This document shows, one piece after another, positions 9,074 through 18,200 of a stretch of DNA of 56,775 bases (position 1 is its first letter; each line of letters opens with the position of its first letter). The notes under the pieces were generated by a model. It was not told the DNA's origin, did no database searches, and saw nothing but the letters and a program-made list of their open reading frames with translations. Both the position numbers and the translations under genes were made by a program. The stretch lies in the NCBI GenBank assembly GCA_018240425.1, contig JAFEFU010000035.1:1-56775 (forward strand). Reading direction: 5' to 3'. Origin of the DNA: Pseudomonadota bacterium (GTDB lineage: Bacteria; Pseudomonadota; Alphaproteobacteria; Rhodobacterales; Rhodobacteraceae).

Positions 9074-10143
9074 AGGCCGTCGGCGATGCGGAACCCCTCG
9101 GGGATCGCGTCGCGCCCGTAAAGTACCAGGTCGGCCATCACCTCGGCCACCTTCGGCGCCATGCCGAAGCCGATCTTGAAGCCGCCGTTGGCGACGAAAT
9201 GGCCAGGCCGGCCCGGCCAGGGGCCAAGGACCGGCGCGCGGCTGGCGGCCCGGGGGCGGATGCCGGCCCAGCGGTCGATAACCGGGGCGTCGCGCAGGAC
9301 CGGGCAGGCGGCGCGGGCGCCGGCGATCAGCGCCTCGAGCGCGGTGTCGGTGGTATCGGGTGCCGCCCAGTCCCGTTCCGAGGTCGAGCCCACGGCGACG
9401 GTGCCGTCGGCATGGGGCACGAGGTGCAGCCCGTCCACGAACAGCTGCGGCCGGCCGGCGGCGGCGCAGGCTAACAGCGCGGCCTGCCCCTTGACCCCTG
9501 AGCCGACCGGGCGGCCGAGGTCGGCCGTGAGGGCGGCCAGCCCCTCGACCCCGGTGGCCCAGACGGTGACTCCCGTGTCCTTCCCTTGGCCAGATACTCC
9601 TGCCGGAGGCTCCCCAGGTGCGCCGCCTTCGCTGACCTCGCCGCCAAGGGCGCGGATGGCACCGGCAAGCGACGCCAGCGCCCGGCGCGGGTTGAGGCGG
9701 GCGGACAGGTCGTCAAATGCCCAGAGGCCGGTCGGGCTGGCGCCGCGCCAGTCGTCGGCGCCCGCGACCACCTGCCAGACGGCCCGCCCGCGCCAGAGCC
9801 GGGCAGCCCCGTCGGCCCGCCGTTCGGCCTGCGCCACCGCCGCCGCGTCCGCCAGGGGTTGCAGGCGCCCGAGGCGGGCGTAGCCGGGATCGGTGCCGGA
9901 AAGGTGCGCGGCCCTGGCCCAGAAGGCTTCGGCCATCAGCAGGCTGTCGAGCTGGAACTCCTTCTTCGAGTTCCAGTTGTCGGGCACATGCGGCGCGAGC
10001 GCGCCGACTAGGCCGCCCGAGCAGCCGGCGCCGATCCGCTGGCGCTCGACCAGCCGGACCCGCGCGCCGCGAGCGGCACAGGCGAAGGCGACCGACAGGC
10101 CGAAGATGCCGCCGCCGATCACCGTCACGTCCGCCGTTGCCAT
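9070..10143 (-). CDS. FAD-dependent oxidoreductase, DAO/MnmC-C-like
   Basis: This 357-residue protein begins with a Rossmann dinucleotide motif (VIGGGIFGLSVA), then ARGARVRLVE, and ends with RPASRAPVLGP and FVANGGFKIGFGMAPK, as in D-amino-acid-oxidase-fold enzymes such as DadA, ThiO and the C-terminal half of MnmC. It is divergent from mnmD with a 44-base gap. In enterobacteria an enzyme of this fold is fused to MnmD and removes the carboxymethyl group from cmnm5U34. A role as the split MnmC oxidase is an inference from neighbourhood. Residues around 190 (GEPPAGVSGQGKD) are encoded by a REP-like repeat. ATG at 10143 is preferred to GTG at 10152. Confidence 0.82.
   Translation of the reverse strand: MATADVTVIGGGIFGLSVAFACAARGARVRLVERQRIGAGCSGGLVGALAPHVPDNWNSKKEFQLDSLLMAEAFWARAAHLSGTDPGYARLGRLQPLADAAAVAQAERRADGAARLWRGRAVWQVVAGADDWRGASPTGLWAFDDLSARLNPRRALASLAGAIRALGGEVSEGGAPGEPPAGVSGQGKDTGVTVWATGVEGLAALTADLGRPVGSGVKGQAALLACAAAGRPQLFVDGLHLVPHADGTVAVGSTSERDWAAPDTTDTALEALIAGARAACPVLRDAPVIDRWAGIRPRAASRAPVLGPWPGRPGHFVANGGFKIGFGMAPKVAEVMADLVLYGRDAIPEGFRIADGL
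9572..9618 (-). repeat. REP-like repeat inside a coding region, copy 2
   Basis: On the minus strand this stretch reads GGCAGGAGTATCTGGCCAAG and continues GGAAGGA. It matches the intergenic copy at 48979-49003 (GTGGAGTATTTGGACAAGGG) at most positions. It sits in frame within the FAD oxidoreductase gene and encodes a Gly/Pro-rich loop. Confidence 0.6.
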
Positions 10144-10187
10144 TGCCTGCACCCTTCGTCATGGTCCGGCCCCGAGAGGTAGGGCAG

Positions 10188-10883
10188 ATGGCCGCGCAAG
10201 ACCAGAGCGAGCGGGTGGAATGGGGCGAGGGGTGCGTGCCGGTCTCGCGCCTGTTCGACGACCCCTATTTCTCGCTTCAGGACGGGCTGGCCGAGACGCG
10301 CCATGTGTTCATGGCGGGCAACGGTCTGCCGGGGCGCTTCCGCGACGGCTTCCGCATCGCCGAACTGGGGTTCGGGACCGGGCTGAACCTTCTGGCGACT
10401 GCGCTGGCCTGGCAGGCGGCGGGGTTCGCGGGGCGGCTGATCTATACGAGTTTCGAGGCCTTTCCGATGCCGCTGGCCGACATGGCGCGCGCCCATGCCG
10501 CCTTTCCCGAACTGGCGGCGGTGGGAGTGGCGCTGCGCACTGCCTGGGGGGCGGGGGCGCGGCGGTTCGACCTGGGGGCGGTCAGCGTCGAGGTGATCGA
10601 GGGCGATGCGCGCGTGACGCTGCCGTTGTGGCGGGGGCGGGCGGATGCCTGGTATCTGGACGGATTTTCACCGGCAAAGAATCCCGAACTCTGGGACGCC
10701 GGTCTGATGGCCGAGGTTGGCCGCCATGCTGCGCCCGGTGGAACCTTCGCGACCTATACCGCGGCGGGGTTCGTGCGGCGGGGCTTGCAGGCGGCGGGCT
10801 TTCAGGTAGAGCGGAAGGCAGGATACGGGCGCAAGCGGCACATGACCTGCGGCCGGCTGGCGGCGGTGGGGGACGCGCGATGA
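10188..10883 (+). CDS. mnmD: tRNA 5-methylaminomethyl-2-thiouridine methyltransferase MnmD
   Basis: This 231-residue protein matches the N-terminal methyltransferase half of E. coli MnmC: an SAM motif ELGFGTGLNLLAT near 55-67 and the YLDGFSPAKNPELW motif near 160. It would methylate nm5U34 to mnm5U34 in tRNA anticodons, which stabilises decoding of two-fold codon boxes. The ATG at 10188 follows AGAGGTAGGGCAG; another in-frame ATG lies at 10161. The gene ends in an ATGA overlap with the transporter gene. Unlike E. coli, the FAD domain is a separate, divergent gene next door. Confidence 0.9.
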   Translation: MAAQDQSERVEWGEGCVPVSRLFDDPYFSLQDGLAETRHVFMAGNGLPGRFRDGFRIAELGFGTGLNLLATALAWQAAGFAGRLIYTSFEAFPMPLADMARAHAAFPELAAVGVALRTAWGAGARRFDLGAVSVEVIEGDARVTLPLWRGRADAWYLDGFSPAKNPELWDAGLMAEVGRHAAPGGTFATYTAAGFVRRGLQAAGFQVERKAGYGRKRHMTCGRLAAVGDAR

Positions 10884-11776
10884 GGGCCGAACAGAACACC
10901 CGGCTGGGCATCCTCCTGATGTCGGCGACGAGCCTCGTCTTTTCGCTGCAGGACGGGATGTCGCGCCATCTGGCAGGCGAATACAACGTCTACATGGTGG
11001 TGATGATCCGCTTCTGGTTCTTTGCCGCCTTCGTCATCGCGCTGGCGGCGCGCCAGCCCGGGGGCCTGCGCGCGGCAGCCCGCACCCACTATCCGGCCTT
11101 GCAGGTCGTGCGCGGTCTTCTTCTGGTGGGAGAGATCTGCGTGATGGTCACCGCCTTCACCATCCTCGGGCTGGTCGAAAGCCATGCGGTCTTCACCTGC
11201 TATCCGCTGCTGGTGGCGGCGCTCTCGGGCCCGGTCCTCGGCGAAAGCGTCGGCTGGCGGCGCTGGACCGCGATCGGTATCGGCTTCGTCGGCGTCGTCA
11301 TCGTGCTGCAACCCGGCGCCGGGGTCTTTTCGCCCGCCGCGCTGATCCCGCTGCTTGCGGCCTTCCTCTTCGCGCTCTACGGCCTGTTCACCCGCTATGT
11401 CGCACACAAGGATGCGGCCTCGGTCACCTTCTTCTGGGCCGGCATCGTCGGCGCGGTGGCGATCACGCCGATCGGCCTGATGCACTGGCAGCCGATGAGC
11501 GGGACCGACTGGGTGTGGATGGGCATCCTGTGCTGCACGGCGGTGCTGGCCCACTACCTGATGATCCGCGCCTACGAGGTGGCCGAAGCCTCGGCGGTGC
11601 AGCCCTTTGCCTTCCTGCAACTGGTGTTCATCGCCATCCTCGGGGTGACGCTCTTTGGCGAGCATCTGCGCCCGAGCCTGGTCCTCGGCGCGGCGATCGT
11701 TGTGGGCGCTGGCCTCTTCACCCTGTGGCGGGCGCGCGTCAAGGGCAGCGATGCGTCGGTCACGGCCTTAGAGTGA
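10880..11776 (+). CDS. DMT-superfamily transporter (EamA)
   Basis: This 298-residue inner-membrane protein has about ten hydrophobic helices arranged as two EamA halves, each ending in the usual GExxGW/R...G region (GESVGWRRW and GEHLRPS). Members export or import small metabolites, but the substrate cannot be read from sequence. The start ATG at 10880 overlaps the mnmD stop (ATGA), so it is co-translated with it. Its 3' end overlaps the convergent GFA-GNAT gene by 17 bases. Confidence 0.88.
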   Translation: MRAEQNTRLGILLMSATSLVFSLQDGMSRHLAGEYNVYMVVMIRFWFFAAFVIALAARQPGGLRAAARTHYPALQVVRGLLLVGEICVMVTAFTILGLVESHAVFTCYPLLVAALSGPVLGESVGWRRWTAIGIGFVGVVIVLQPGAGVFSPAALIPLLAAFLFALYGLFTRYVAHKDAASVTFFWAGIVGAVAITPIGLMHWQPMSGTDWVWMGILCCTAVLAHYLMIRAYEVAEASAVQPFAFLQLVFIAILGVTLFGEHLRPSLVLGAAIVVGAGLFTLWRARVKGSDASVTALE

Positions 11777-12626
11777 AGGTGATCGAGGTCGGCCGGTCAT
11801 AGCCCGCATGCGCGCTGCGGCCCGTCTCGGAAAAGCCCATCGCGCGGAAGGCGGCATGGTTCTCGGTCAGTTCGACCCTTGTCTCGAGCCGCAGTTCGGC
11901 CAGGCCGAGCGCCTTGGCCCGCCCGGCGGCGTGGCCGACCAGTTGCCGGGCGAGACCCTGGCCGCGGAAGGCGGGGGCGACGGCCAGCTTGCCGAGATAG
12001 AGGTGATCGGGATGCGGGGTCAGGACCGCGCAGGCGATCGGGCCTTCGGGCGCGTCGGGATCCTCCAGCACCCAGATCTCGCCCCTGGCGGCGCTGGCGG
12101 CAAGGCTGGCCGTGGTCAGGCGGGCGACCGAGGAGGGCGGGTCGATGCGGCCCTCCATGAAGGCGAAGGCCTCGCGGACGAGGGACAGCACGGGGGCGAA
12201 ATCGCTGTCCGGGGTCAGGCGTCGGGGTGTGCGCCGGACGGGCAGGCCGTCGGCAAGCCTGACCCAGGGCAGGCGTTCGTTCCAGTGGACATGGCGTTCG
12301 GGCGCATAGTGGCGCGGGTCCGACAGGGTGGCGGCGTAAAGGTCGATCTCGGCGGTCCGGTCGCGGTCCTGATAGGCCATCGGCGATCCGCAGGCGGCGC
12401 AGAAGAACCGCCGGACGCCCGGCGAGGAGTCGCGGGCGGCGGGCGGCGTCCCGGTCCAGCGGAAGTGTGCGTGCGCAACCCCGAAGAAGCTGGTGAAGGG
12501 CGAAGACGTGGCGCGGCGGCAGCTTTCGCAATGGCAATGCGCCTGCCATTCGGGCGGGCCGTCGAAGGCATAGCGCACCCTGCCGCACAGGCAATGGCCC
12601 GTTCCCCCGTCCGAGAGGCCGCTCAC
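11760..12626 (-). CDS. GFA (CENP-V) zinc domain fused to GNAT acetyltransferase
   Basis: The first 130 residues form a GFA-type zinc module with C-L-C, C-H-C-x2-C and C-x2-C (FCAACG) cysteine groups, related to glutathione-dependent formaldehyde-activating enzyme and S-thiolase proteins. Residues from about 140 to 288 are a GNAT acetyltransferase with the acetyl-CoA loop FRGQGLARQL. The start is GTG at 12626, overlapping the stop of the upstream GNAT gene as GTGA. No stop or frameshift separates the domains, so this is one 288-residue polypeptide. The substrate of either half is unknown. The pairing could couple a thiol adduct reaction with N-acetylation, but that is speculation. Confidence 0.82.
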   Translation of the reverse strand: MSGLSDGGTGHCLCGRVRYAFDGPPEWQAHCHCESCRRATSSPFTSFFGVAHAHFRWTGTPPAARDSSPGVRRFFCAACGSPMAYQDRDRTAEIDLYAATLSDPRHYAPERHVHWNERLPWVRLADGLPVRRTPRRLTPDSDFAPVLSLVREAFAFMEGRIDPPSSVARLTTASLAASAARGEIWVLEDPDAPEGPIACAVLTPHPDHLYLGKLAVAPAFRGQGLARQLVGHAAGRAKALGLAELRLETRVELTENHAAFRAMGFSETGRSAHAGYDRPTSITFTLRP

Positions 12627-13075
12627 AGCGCCTTTTCCATGAAGAGGCTGGCGGGATGTTCGGGATAGTCGCCGAAGGGGCCGCACACCCCATAGCCGAG
12701 CGCGCGGTAGAGCGCGACGGCGGGAACCAGCCTCACGCCGGTTTCCAGCATGACGCGGGCCTTGCCGTCGGCGCGGGCGCGGGATTCGAGCGCGTCCATC
12801 AGCGCCCGGGCCACGCCTTTGCCACGGGCGGCGCCGGGGACGAATAGTCGCTTGACCTCGGCATAGGTGCCGCAATCGACCATCGCCACGCAGCCCGCCG
12901 CCCGCCCCGCGTCGCGCGCGACAAGGAACGTCACCTCGGGGGTCGCCAGTTCCTCGGCCGAGAAGGAAAAGATCTCGTCAGGGGTAAAGACCTCGAGCAG
13001 CGCCGTCTGCGATCCTTCGACAAGGATGCGGCCATCCGGGGTCAGCGGCGATTCGGCGGCGATGGTCAGGGGCAT
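12623..13075 (-). CDS. GNAT-family N-acetyltransferase
   Basis: This 150-residue protein has the GNAT core: a beta strand with VKRLFVPGAARGKGVARALM providing the acetyl-CoA pyrophosphate loop (ARGKGVARA) and a C-terminal YRALGYG element. It transfers an acetyl group to an amine on a small molecule or protein, not identifiable here. It is the first gene of a two-gene operon with the GFA-GNAT fusion, linked by a GTGA overlap, so the two may act on the same compound. Confidence 0.88.
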   Translation of the reverse strand: MPLTIAAESPLTPDGRILVEGSQTALLEVFTPDEIFSFSAEELATPEVTFLVARDAGRAAGCVAMVDCGTYAEVKRLFVPGAARGKGVARALMDALESRARADGKARVMLETGVRLVPAVALYRALGYGVCGPFGDYPEHPASLFMEKAL

Positions 13076-13189
13076 GGTGGTTCCTTTCGCCGGGGATTTG
13101 GCGCAGGTCGCGGCAGGGCGTCAAGGTGACAGGGCGGCTTGACCGGCGGGGCAGGCACGATCTAGGGCGGGGAAGGCGGAGGGCAAGCG

Positions 13190-13642
13190 ATGAGCGCCAT
13201 CAGGGTGCGCGCCATGCGCGGGGCGGATCTCGAGGAGGTGGCCGGCATGATCCGGGCACTGGCCGAACATCACGGCGACATGCCGCGCGTGACGGCGGCG
13301 GCGCTGGCGCGCGACACGGCAGGGCGTGATCCCTGGGCCCGCATCCGCGTGGCCGAGGCGGGCGGCGAGATCGCGGGCTACATGGCGCTGGTGCGGCTGG
13401 CCTGGCTGCAATATGGCGACCGGGGGATGGAGATCTATCACCTGTTCGTCCGGCCGGCCTGGCGCGGCCGGGGCGTGGGGCGGGCGCTGATCGGGCGCGC
13501 CATGCGCGAGGCGCGGGCGGCGGGCTGCGTCGAGCTGAAGGTCGGCACCCACCCCGACAACCGCGCGGCGATGGCCTATTACCTGGCGCAGGGGTTCGAG
13601 GAACAACCCCTCGCTGGCGCGCGCTTCCGCCTCTGTCTGTGA
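13190..13642 (+). CDS. GNAT-family N-acetyltransferase
   Basis: This 150-residue protein contains IYHLFVRPAWRGRGVGRALI, the acetyl-CoA binding motif A of GNAT enzymes, and a late NRAAMAYYLAQGF element. It is divergent from the other GNAT gene, with about 115 bases between the starts, so three GNAT domains lie within 2 kb. Sequence divergence outside the motif suggests different substrates instead of recent duplication. Confidence 0.88.
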   Translation: MSAIRVRAMRGADLEEVAGMIRALAEHHGDMPRVTAAALARDTAGRDPWARIRVAEAGGEIAGYMALVRLAWLQYGDRGMEIYHLFVRPAWRGRGVGRALIGRAMREARAAGCVELKVGTHPDNRAAMAYYLAQGFEEQPLAGARFRLCL

Positions 13643-13781
13643 GGTCCTGGCCACGCCAATGCGCGGACAGCGCGCGGGCGATCTTGCGGCGACGGGTGCC
13701 GCCGCCCCATGATGGAGGAATGACCGGCCGCCGCCGAGGCCGGAATCCGATGCGACGCCGCTGCGGCGGATTTTCGAGAGT

Positions 13782-15107
13782 ATGGACATGTACGTGCGCC
13801 GTTCGTTTTACCCCCTCGCAGCCTTTGCCGCGATTGCCGCGATCCTCGGCCTGATCGCATGGGGGCTGACGAGGCCCTGGGGGCTCGGGCTTGATTTCGC
13901 AAACTTCTACGATGTCGGGCACAAGGTACTTCTGGGGGAATATGCCACGCTCTACGACCATACCGCCCGGATCGGTGGTCAGGAGCCGCTGGGCAACATG
14001 AAATACCTGGGCCCGCCGATAACCGGTTGGTTCTTCACGCCTTTGCCGCTTTTGTCTCCGCATGCCGCGACCTTCTGTCTCAAGCTGGCGGGGGCGGTCT
14101 CGGTGCTGTCCGGGCTGGTGCTGCTCTATCGCCAGCTTCGCCCTCTTGCCGACCGGCCCGAGGAGTTCCTGGCGCTTTTCTGGATCGCCGCCGCGCTGTG
14201 GCAGCCGCTCTGGACCTTCCTGCGCGTGGGCGGCCAGACGACGCCGTTCGTGTTTCTGCTGCTGGTGCTTGGGCATTCCGCCCACCTCCGGCGCCAGATG
14301 GCAGTCAGCGCAATCCTTCTTTCCCTGGTCGTCCTGCTGAAGCCGGTGTTTGCGCCGCTGGCGATTCTGCTGTTCTTCACCGCAGGCAACGGTTTCCGCA
14401 TTGCCGCCCTGGGCGCGGCGGCATCGTCGATTGTCGTTTCCCTGTGGATTTTCGGCTGGGGGCCGCATGGCGAATTCTTCAAGGCACTGGGGACGCAGGG
14501 CGACAGATTGCTGGAACCGTGGATGAACAGCAGCCCGGTGTCATGGATCGTTCCGTTGCTGATCGGCATCGACGATTACGGGACGGCCGAGCGGCTGGCC
14601 GCGCCGGTCGCAATCCTGGTGTCGGCCCTGCGTTTCGCGCTGGCCGCGGTTCTGGTCGCGGTGCTGGCCGGCCACCTGCGCGCGCCGCTGCCGGATCGGG
14701 CGCGGCTGCATGTGACCTTTGCCACCGGGCTCTTGCTGGTGATCACCCTGTCGCCGGTCATCTGGGCGCATTACATGATGATCCTTTTCCTGCCGGTCGC
14801 GGTGCTGCTCGCCATGCGATCGCTGCTGCCGGGCCGGGGCCGGGCCATGCTGGCGGCCATGCTGGTGCTGGGCGTCTGCCAGAGCCTCATCATCATGCGC
14901 CAGCTGCAGATCTGGCTGGGGTTCGACAGCGTGGCCGAGATCGCCGCCGTCTCGCTGGTGAAGAGCCTGCCGGCGATCCTGATGCTGGCCACCTGGGTTC
15001 TCTGCCGCCGGGAGATTCGGGTGATGCTGCTGCGGCCGGCCTGGAGCGAGGTCGCGCAAGGCGCCCGTTTCGCCCCGGTTCGGCAGGTGAGTCCATCGAT
15101 ATCTTGA
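13782..15107 (+). CDS. GT87-like integral membrane glycosyltransferase
   Basis: This 441-residue protein has about eleven to twelve hydrophobic helices and an early LDFANFYDVG loop, whose acidic residue matches the catalytic loop of GT-C fold mannosyltransferase-like GT87 (DUF2029) proteins. These use polyprenol-linked sugars at the membrane. The ATG at 13782 is followed closely by a second ATG at 13788. GC content is slightly lower than in neighbours and the gene stands alone, with 140 bases in front. The acceptor glycan is not indicated. Confidence 0.75.
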   Translation: MDMYVRRSFYPLAAFAAIAAILGLIAWGLTRPWGLGLDFANFYDVGHKVLLGEYATLYDHTARIGGQEPLGNMKYLGPPITGWFFTPLPLLSPHAATFCLKLAGAVSVLSGLVLLYRQLRPLADRPEEFLALFWIAAALWQPLWTFLRVGGQTTPFVFLLLVLGHSAHLRRQMAVSAILLSLVVLLKPVFAPLAILLFFTAGNGFRIAALGAAASSIVVSLWIFGWGPHGEFFKALGTQGDRLLEPWMNSSPVSWIVPLLIGIDDYGTAERLAAPVAILVSALRFALAAVLVAVLAGHLRAPLPDRARLHVTFATGLLLVITLSPVIWAHYMMILFLPVAVLLAMRSLLPGRGRAMLAAMLVLGVCQSLIIMRQLQIWLGFDSVAEIAAVSLVKSLPAILMLATWVLCRREIRVMLLRPAWSEVAQGARFAPVRQVSPSIS

Positions 15108-15168
15108 GGATAAATGCCGGCCGACGCCCACATCCTGTGGATGGCCGTTGACTCCTGTCCGCTTCGGC

Positions 15169-15189
15169 CCAAGGATTTCCCATCCTTGG
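15169..15189. repeat. Perfect inverted repeat upstream of smc
   Basis: CCAAGGAT (15169-15176) and ATCCTTGG (15182-15189) form an 8-bp stem with a 5-base loop. The repeat ends 22 bases before the smc start codon. There is no T tract, so it is more likely an operator or a leader hairpin than a terminator. Confidence 0.5.
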
Positions 15190-15211
15190 AATCATCGCCC
15201 GGACCGAATCC

Positions 15212-18200
15212 TTGCGTTTCACGCGCCTCAGACTGAACGGCTTCAAGAGCTTTGTGGACCCGACGGACCTCGTCATCCACGAAGGGCTGACCGGAGTGGT
15301 CGGGCCGAACGGCTGCGGCAAGTCGAACCTCCTTGAGGCCTTGCGCTGGGTGATGGGCGAGAACCGTCCGACGGCGATGCGCGGCGGCGAGATGGAGGAC
15401 GTGATCTTCGCCGGTGCCGCCAGCCGGCCGGCACGCAACTTCGCCGAGGTGGCGCTGACCATCGACAACGGCGAGAGGCTGGCGCCGTCGGGTTTCAACG
15501 ACCAGGACAACCTGGAGATCGTGCGGCGCATCACCCGCGACGCGGGGTCGGCCTACAAGGCCAATACCAAGGATGTCCGCGCCCGCGACGTGCAGATGCT
15601 GTTCGCCGACGCCTCGACCGGCAGCCACTCGCCGGCCTTGGTGCGGCAGGGCCAGATCTCGGAACTCATCAACGCCAAGCCGCAGAACCGGCGGCGCATC
15701 CTCGAGGAGGCGGCGGGGATCTCGGGCCTCTACCAGCGCCGCCACGAGGCGGAACTGAAGCTGAACGGGGCCGAGCAGAACCTTCTGCGCGTGGATGACG
15801 TGATCGAGCAGCTGGCGGCGCAGTTGCAGCAGCTGGCGCGCCAGGCGCGGCAGGCGGCGCGCTATCGCGAGATCGGCGAGGAGTTGCGGCGGGCCGAGGG
15901 GATGCTGCTGTACCGCCGCTGGCGCGAGGCCGACCAGGCGCGGCTGGCGGCCGAGGCCGAGCTGACCGAACGCACGAAGGGTGCCGCCCAGGCCGAAGCC
16001 GGGGCGCGGGCGGCGGCAAAGGCGCGGGTGGCGGCCGAGGACGCCCTGCCGCCCCTGCGCGAGGAGGAAGCGGTGGCGGGCGCCATCCTGCAGCGCCTGA
16101 TCGTCAGCCGTGACACGCTGAACGACCAGGAGGCGCGGGCCCTGCAACTGATCGCCACGCTGACCGGGCGGATCGAGCAGCTGGGCCACGACCTGGAGCG
16201 CGAGGCCGGGCTGAACCGCGACGCGGGCGAGACGATCGGGCGGCTGGAGTGGGAGCAGGCGCAGATCGCCAAGGCCAGCGAGGGCCACGAGGAACGGCTG
16301 GCGGCGGCGGCGGCACAGGCGGCCGAGGCGGCGCAGGTCCTGCAGGGCCGCGAGGCGGCGCTGGGTGAACTGACCGAGGATGTGGCCCGCCTGTCGGCGC
16401 GTCACCAGTCGGCGCACCGGCTGCTGGCCGACAGCCGTGCGACGGTCGAGAAGAACGAGGCCGAGGCCGGGCGCGCCCGGACGCAGGCGGCCGAGGCCGA
16501 GGCGGCGCAGGCCAAGGCCGCGGCCGATCACGGGCAGGCCGAGGCCGGGCAGGCGCGGGCGGCGCGCGCTGCCGAGGCCGCCGAGGCGGCGCTGGTCGCG
16601 GCCGACGAGATGCGCGCCGAGGTGCAGGGCCGCGAGTCCGAGGCGCGTGCCGCGAGGTCCGAGGCCGAGGGCGAGGCGGGGGCGCTTCGGGCCGAGGTGG
16701 CGGCGCTCGCGCGTCTGGTCGAGCGCGATGCCCAGACCGGCAAGCAGATGCTGGACCGGGTGCGGGTGACCAAGGGCTTTGAGAATGCGTTGGGTGCGGC
16801 GCTGGCCGACGACCTGCGCGCGCCCGAGGTGGCGGGGGACAAGGGGTCGGGCTGGGCGGTGCTGCCCGGCTACCGCGAGGCGCAGGCGCTGCCCGGGGGG
16901 GTGCGGGCGCTGTCGGATCTGGTGACGGTGCCCGAGGCCCTGGTGCGGCGGATCGGCCAGATCGGGCTGGTGGTGCGCGCGGACGGGGCACGGTTGCAGG
17001 CGGACCTTCTGCCCGGCCAGCGGCTGGTGTCGGCCGAGGGCGATGTCTGGCGCTGGGACGGGTTCCGGGCCGCGGCCGAGGACGCGCCGCAGGCTTCGGC
17101 GCTCAGGCTTCAGCAGTTGAACCGGCTGGTGGAACTGAAGCGCGATCTCGAGGAAGTGGCGGCCCGGGCCGAGGGGACGCGCCAGGCGCACGAGCTTCTG
17201 ACCCGCAGGCTGGTCGAGGCCTCGGACGCCGACCGGCGCGCCCGCGAAGCCCGGCGCGAGGCCGACCGGATCATGGCCGAGGCCAGCCGGGCACTGAGCC
17301 GGGCCGAGGCCGACCGCTCGATCGCCGGGGGCAAACTGGAAAGCGCCCGCCTTGCCGTGGCGCGCCATGAAGAGGAGGCGATGGGCGCGCGGGCGCGGCT
17401 GAAGGAGGCCGAGGCAGGGGTGGCGGCGCTGCCCGACCTTGCCGCAGCGCGGGCCGAGGTCGAGGACGTGAAGCTGACGGTCGAGGCCGCGCGGGTGACG
17501 ATGCTGGCCCGCCGCGCCGCCCACGACGAGACCCGCCGCGAGGGCGAGGCGCGGCTGCGGCGGCGCCAGGAGATCACCAAGGAGATCTCGGGCTGGAAGC
17601 TGCGGCTGGAGACGGCGGAGAAGCGCACCCAGGAACTGACCGGGCGGCGCGGGGAAAGCGAGGCGGAACTGAATGCGGCGTCGGCCGCGCCCGCCGAGAT
17701 CGCCGCCAAGCGCGCGGAACTGTCGGACGCGATCGACACCGCCGAGGCGCGGCGGCGGGCGGCCTCGGACCGGCTGGCCGAGGGAGAGGCCGCATTGCGC
17801 GCCGCCGCGTCGGCCGAGCGCGAGTCCGAACGCGCCGCCAGCGAGGCGCGGGAGGCCCGCGCCCGCGCCGAAGCCCGCGCCGACGCGGCGCGCGGCAGCG
17901 TCGAGGTGGCGGCCGAGCGCATCCGCGAGGACACCGACAACACGCCGGGAACCCTGCTGCAAAGCCTGAACGCCGATCCCGAGGCGATGCCGGACGCCGA
18001 GATGCTGGACGCCGACGTGAACCGGCTGAAACGCCAGCGCGACGCGCTCGGTGCCGTCAACCTGCGCGCCGAGGAGGACGCTCGCGAGGTTCAGGCGGAA
18101 CATGACACGCTGGTCAGCGAGAAGGCCGATCTGGAAGAGGCGATCAAGAAGCTGCGCGCCGGGATTGCGGGCCTGAACCGCGAGGGGCGCGAGCGGCTTC

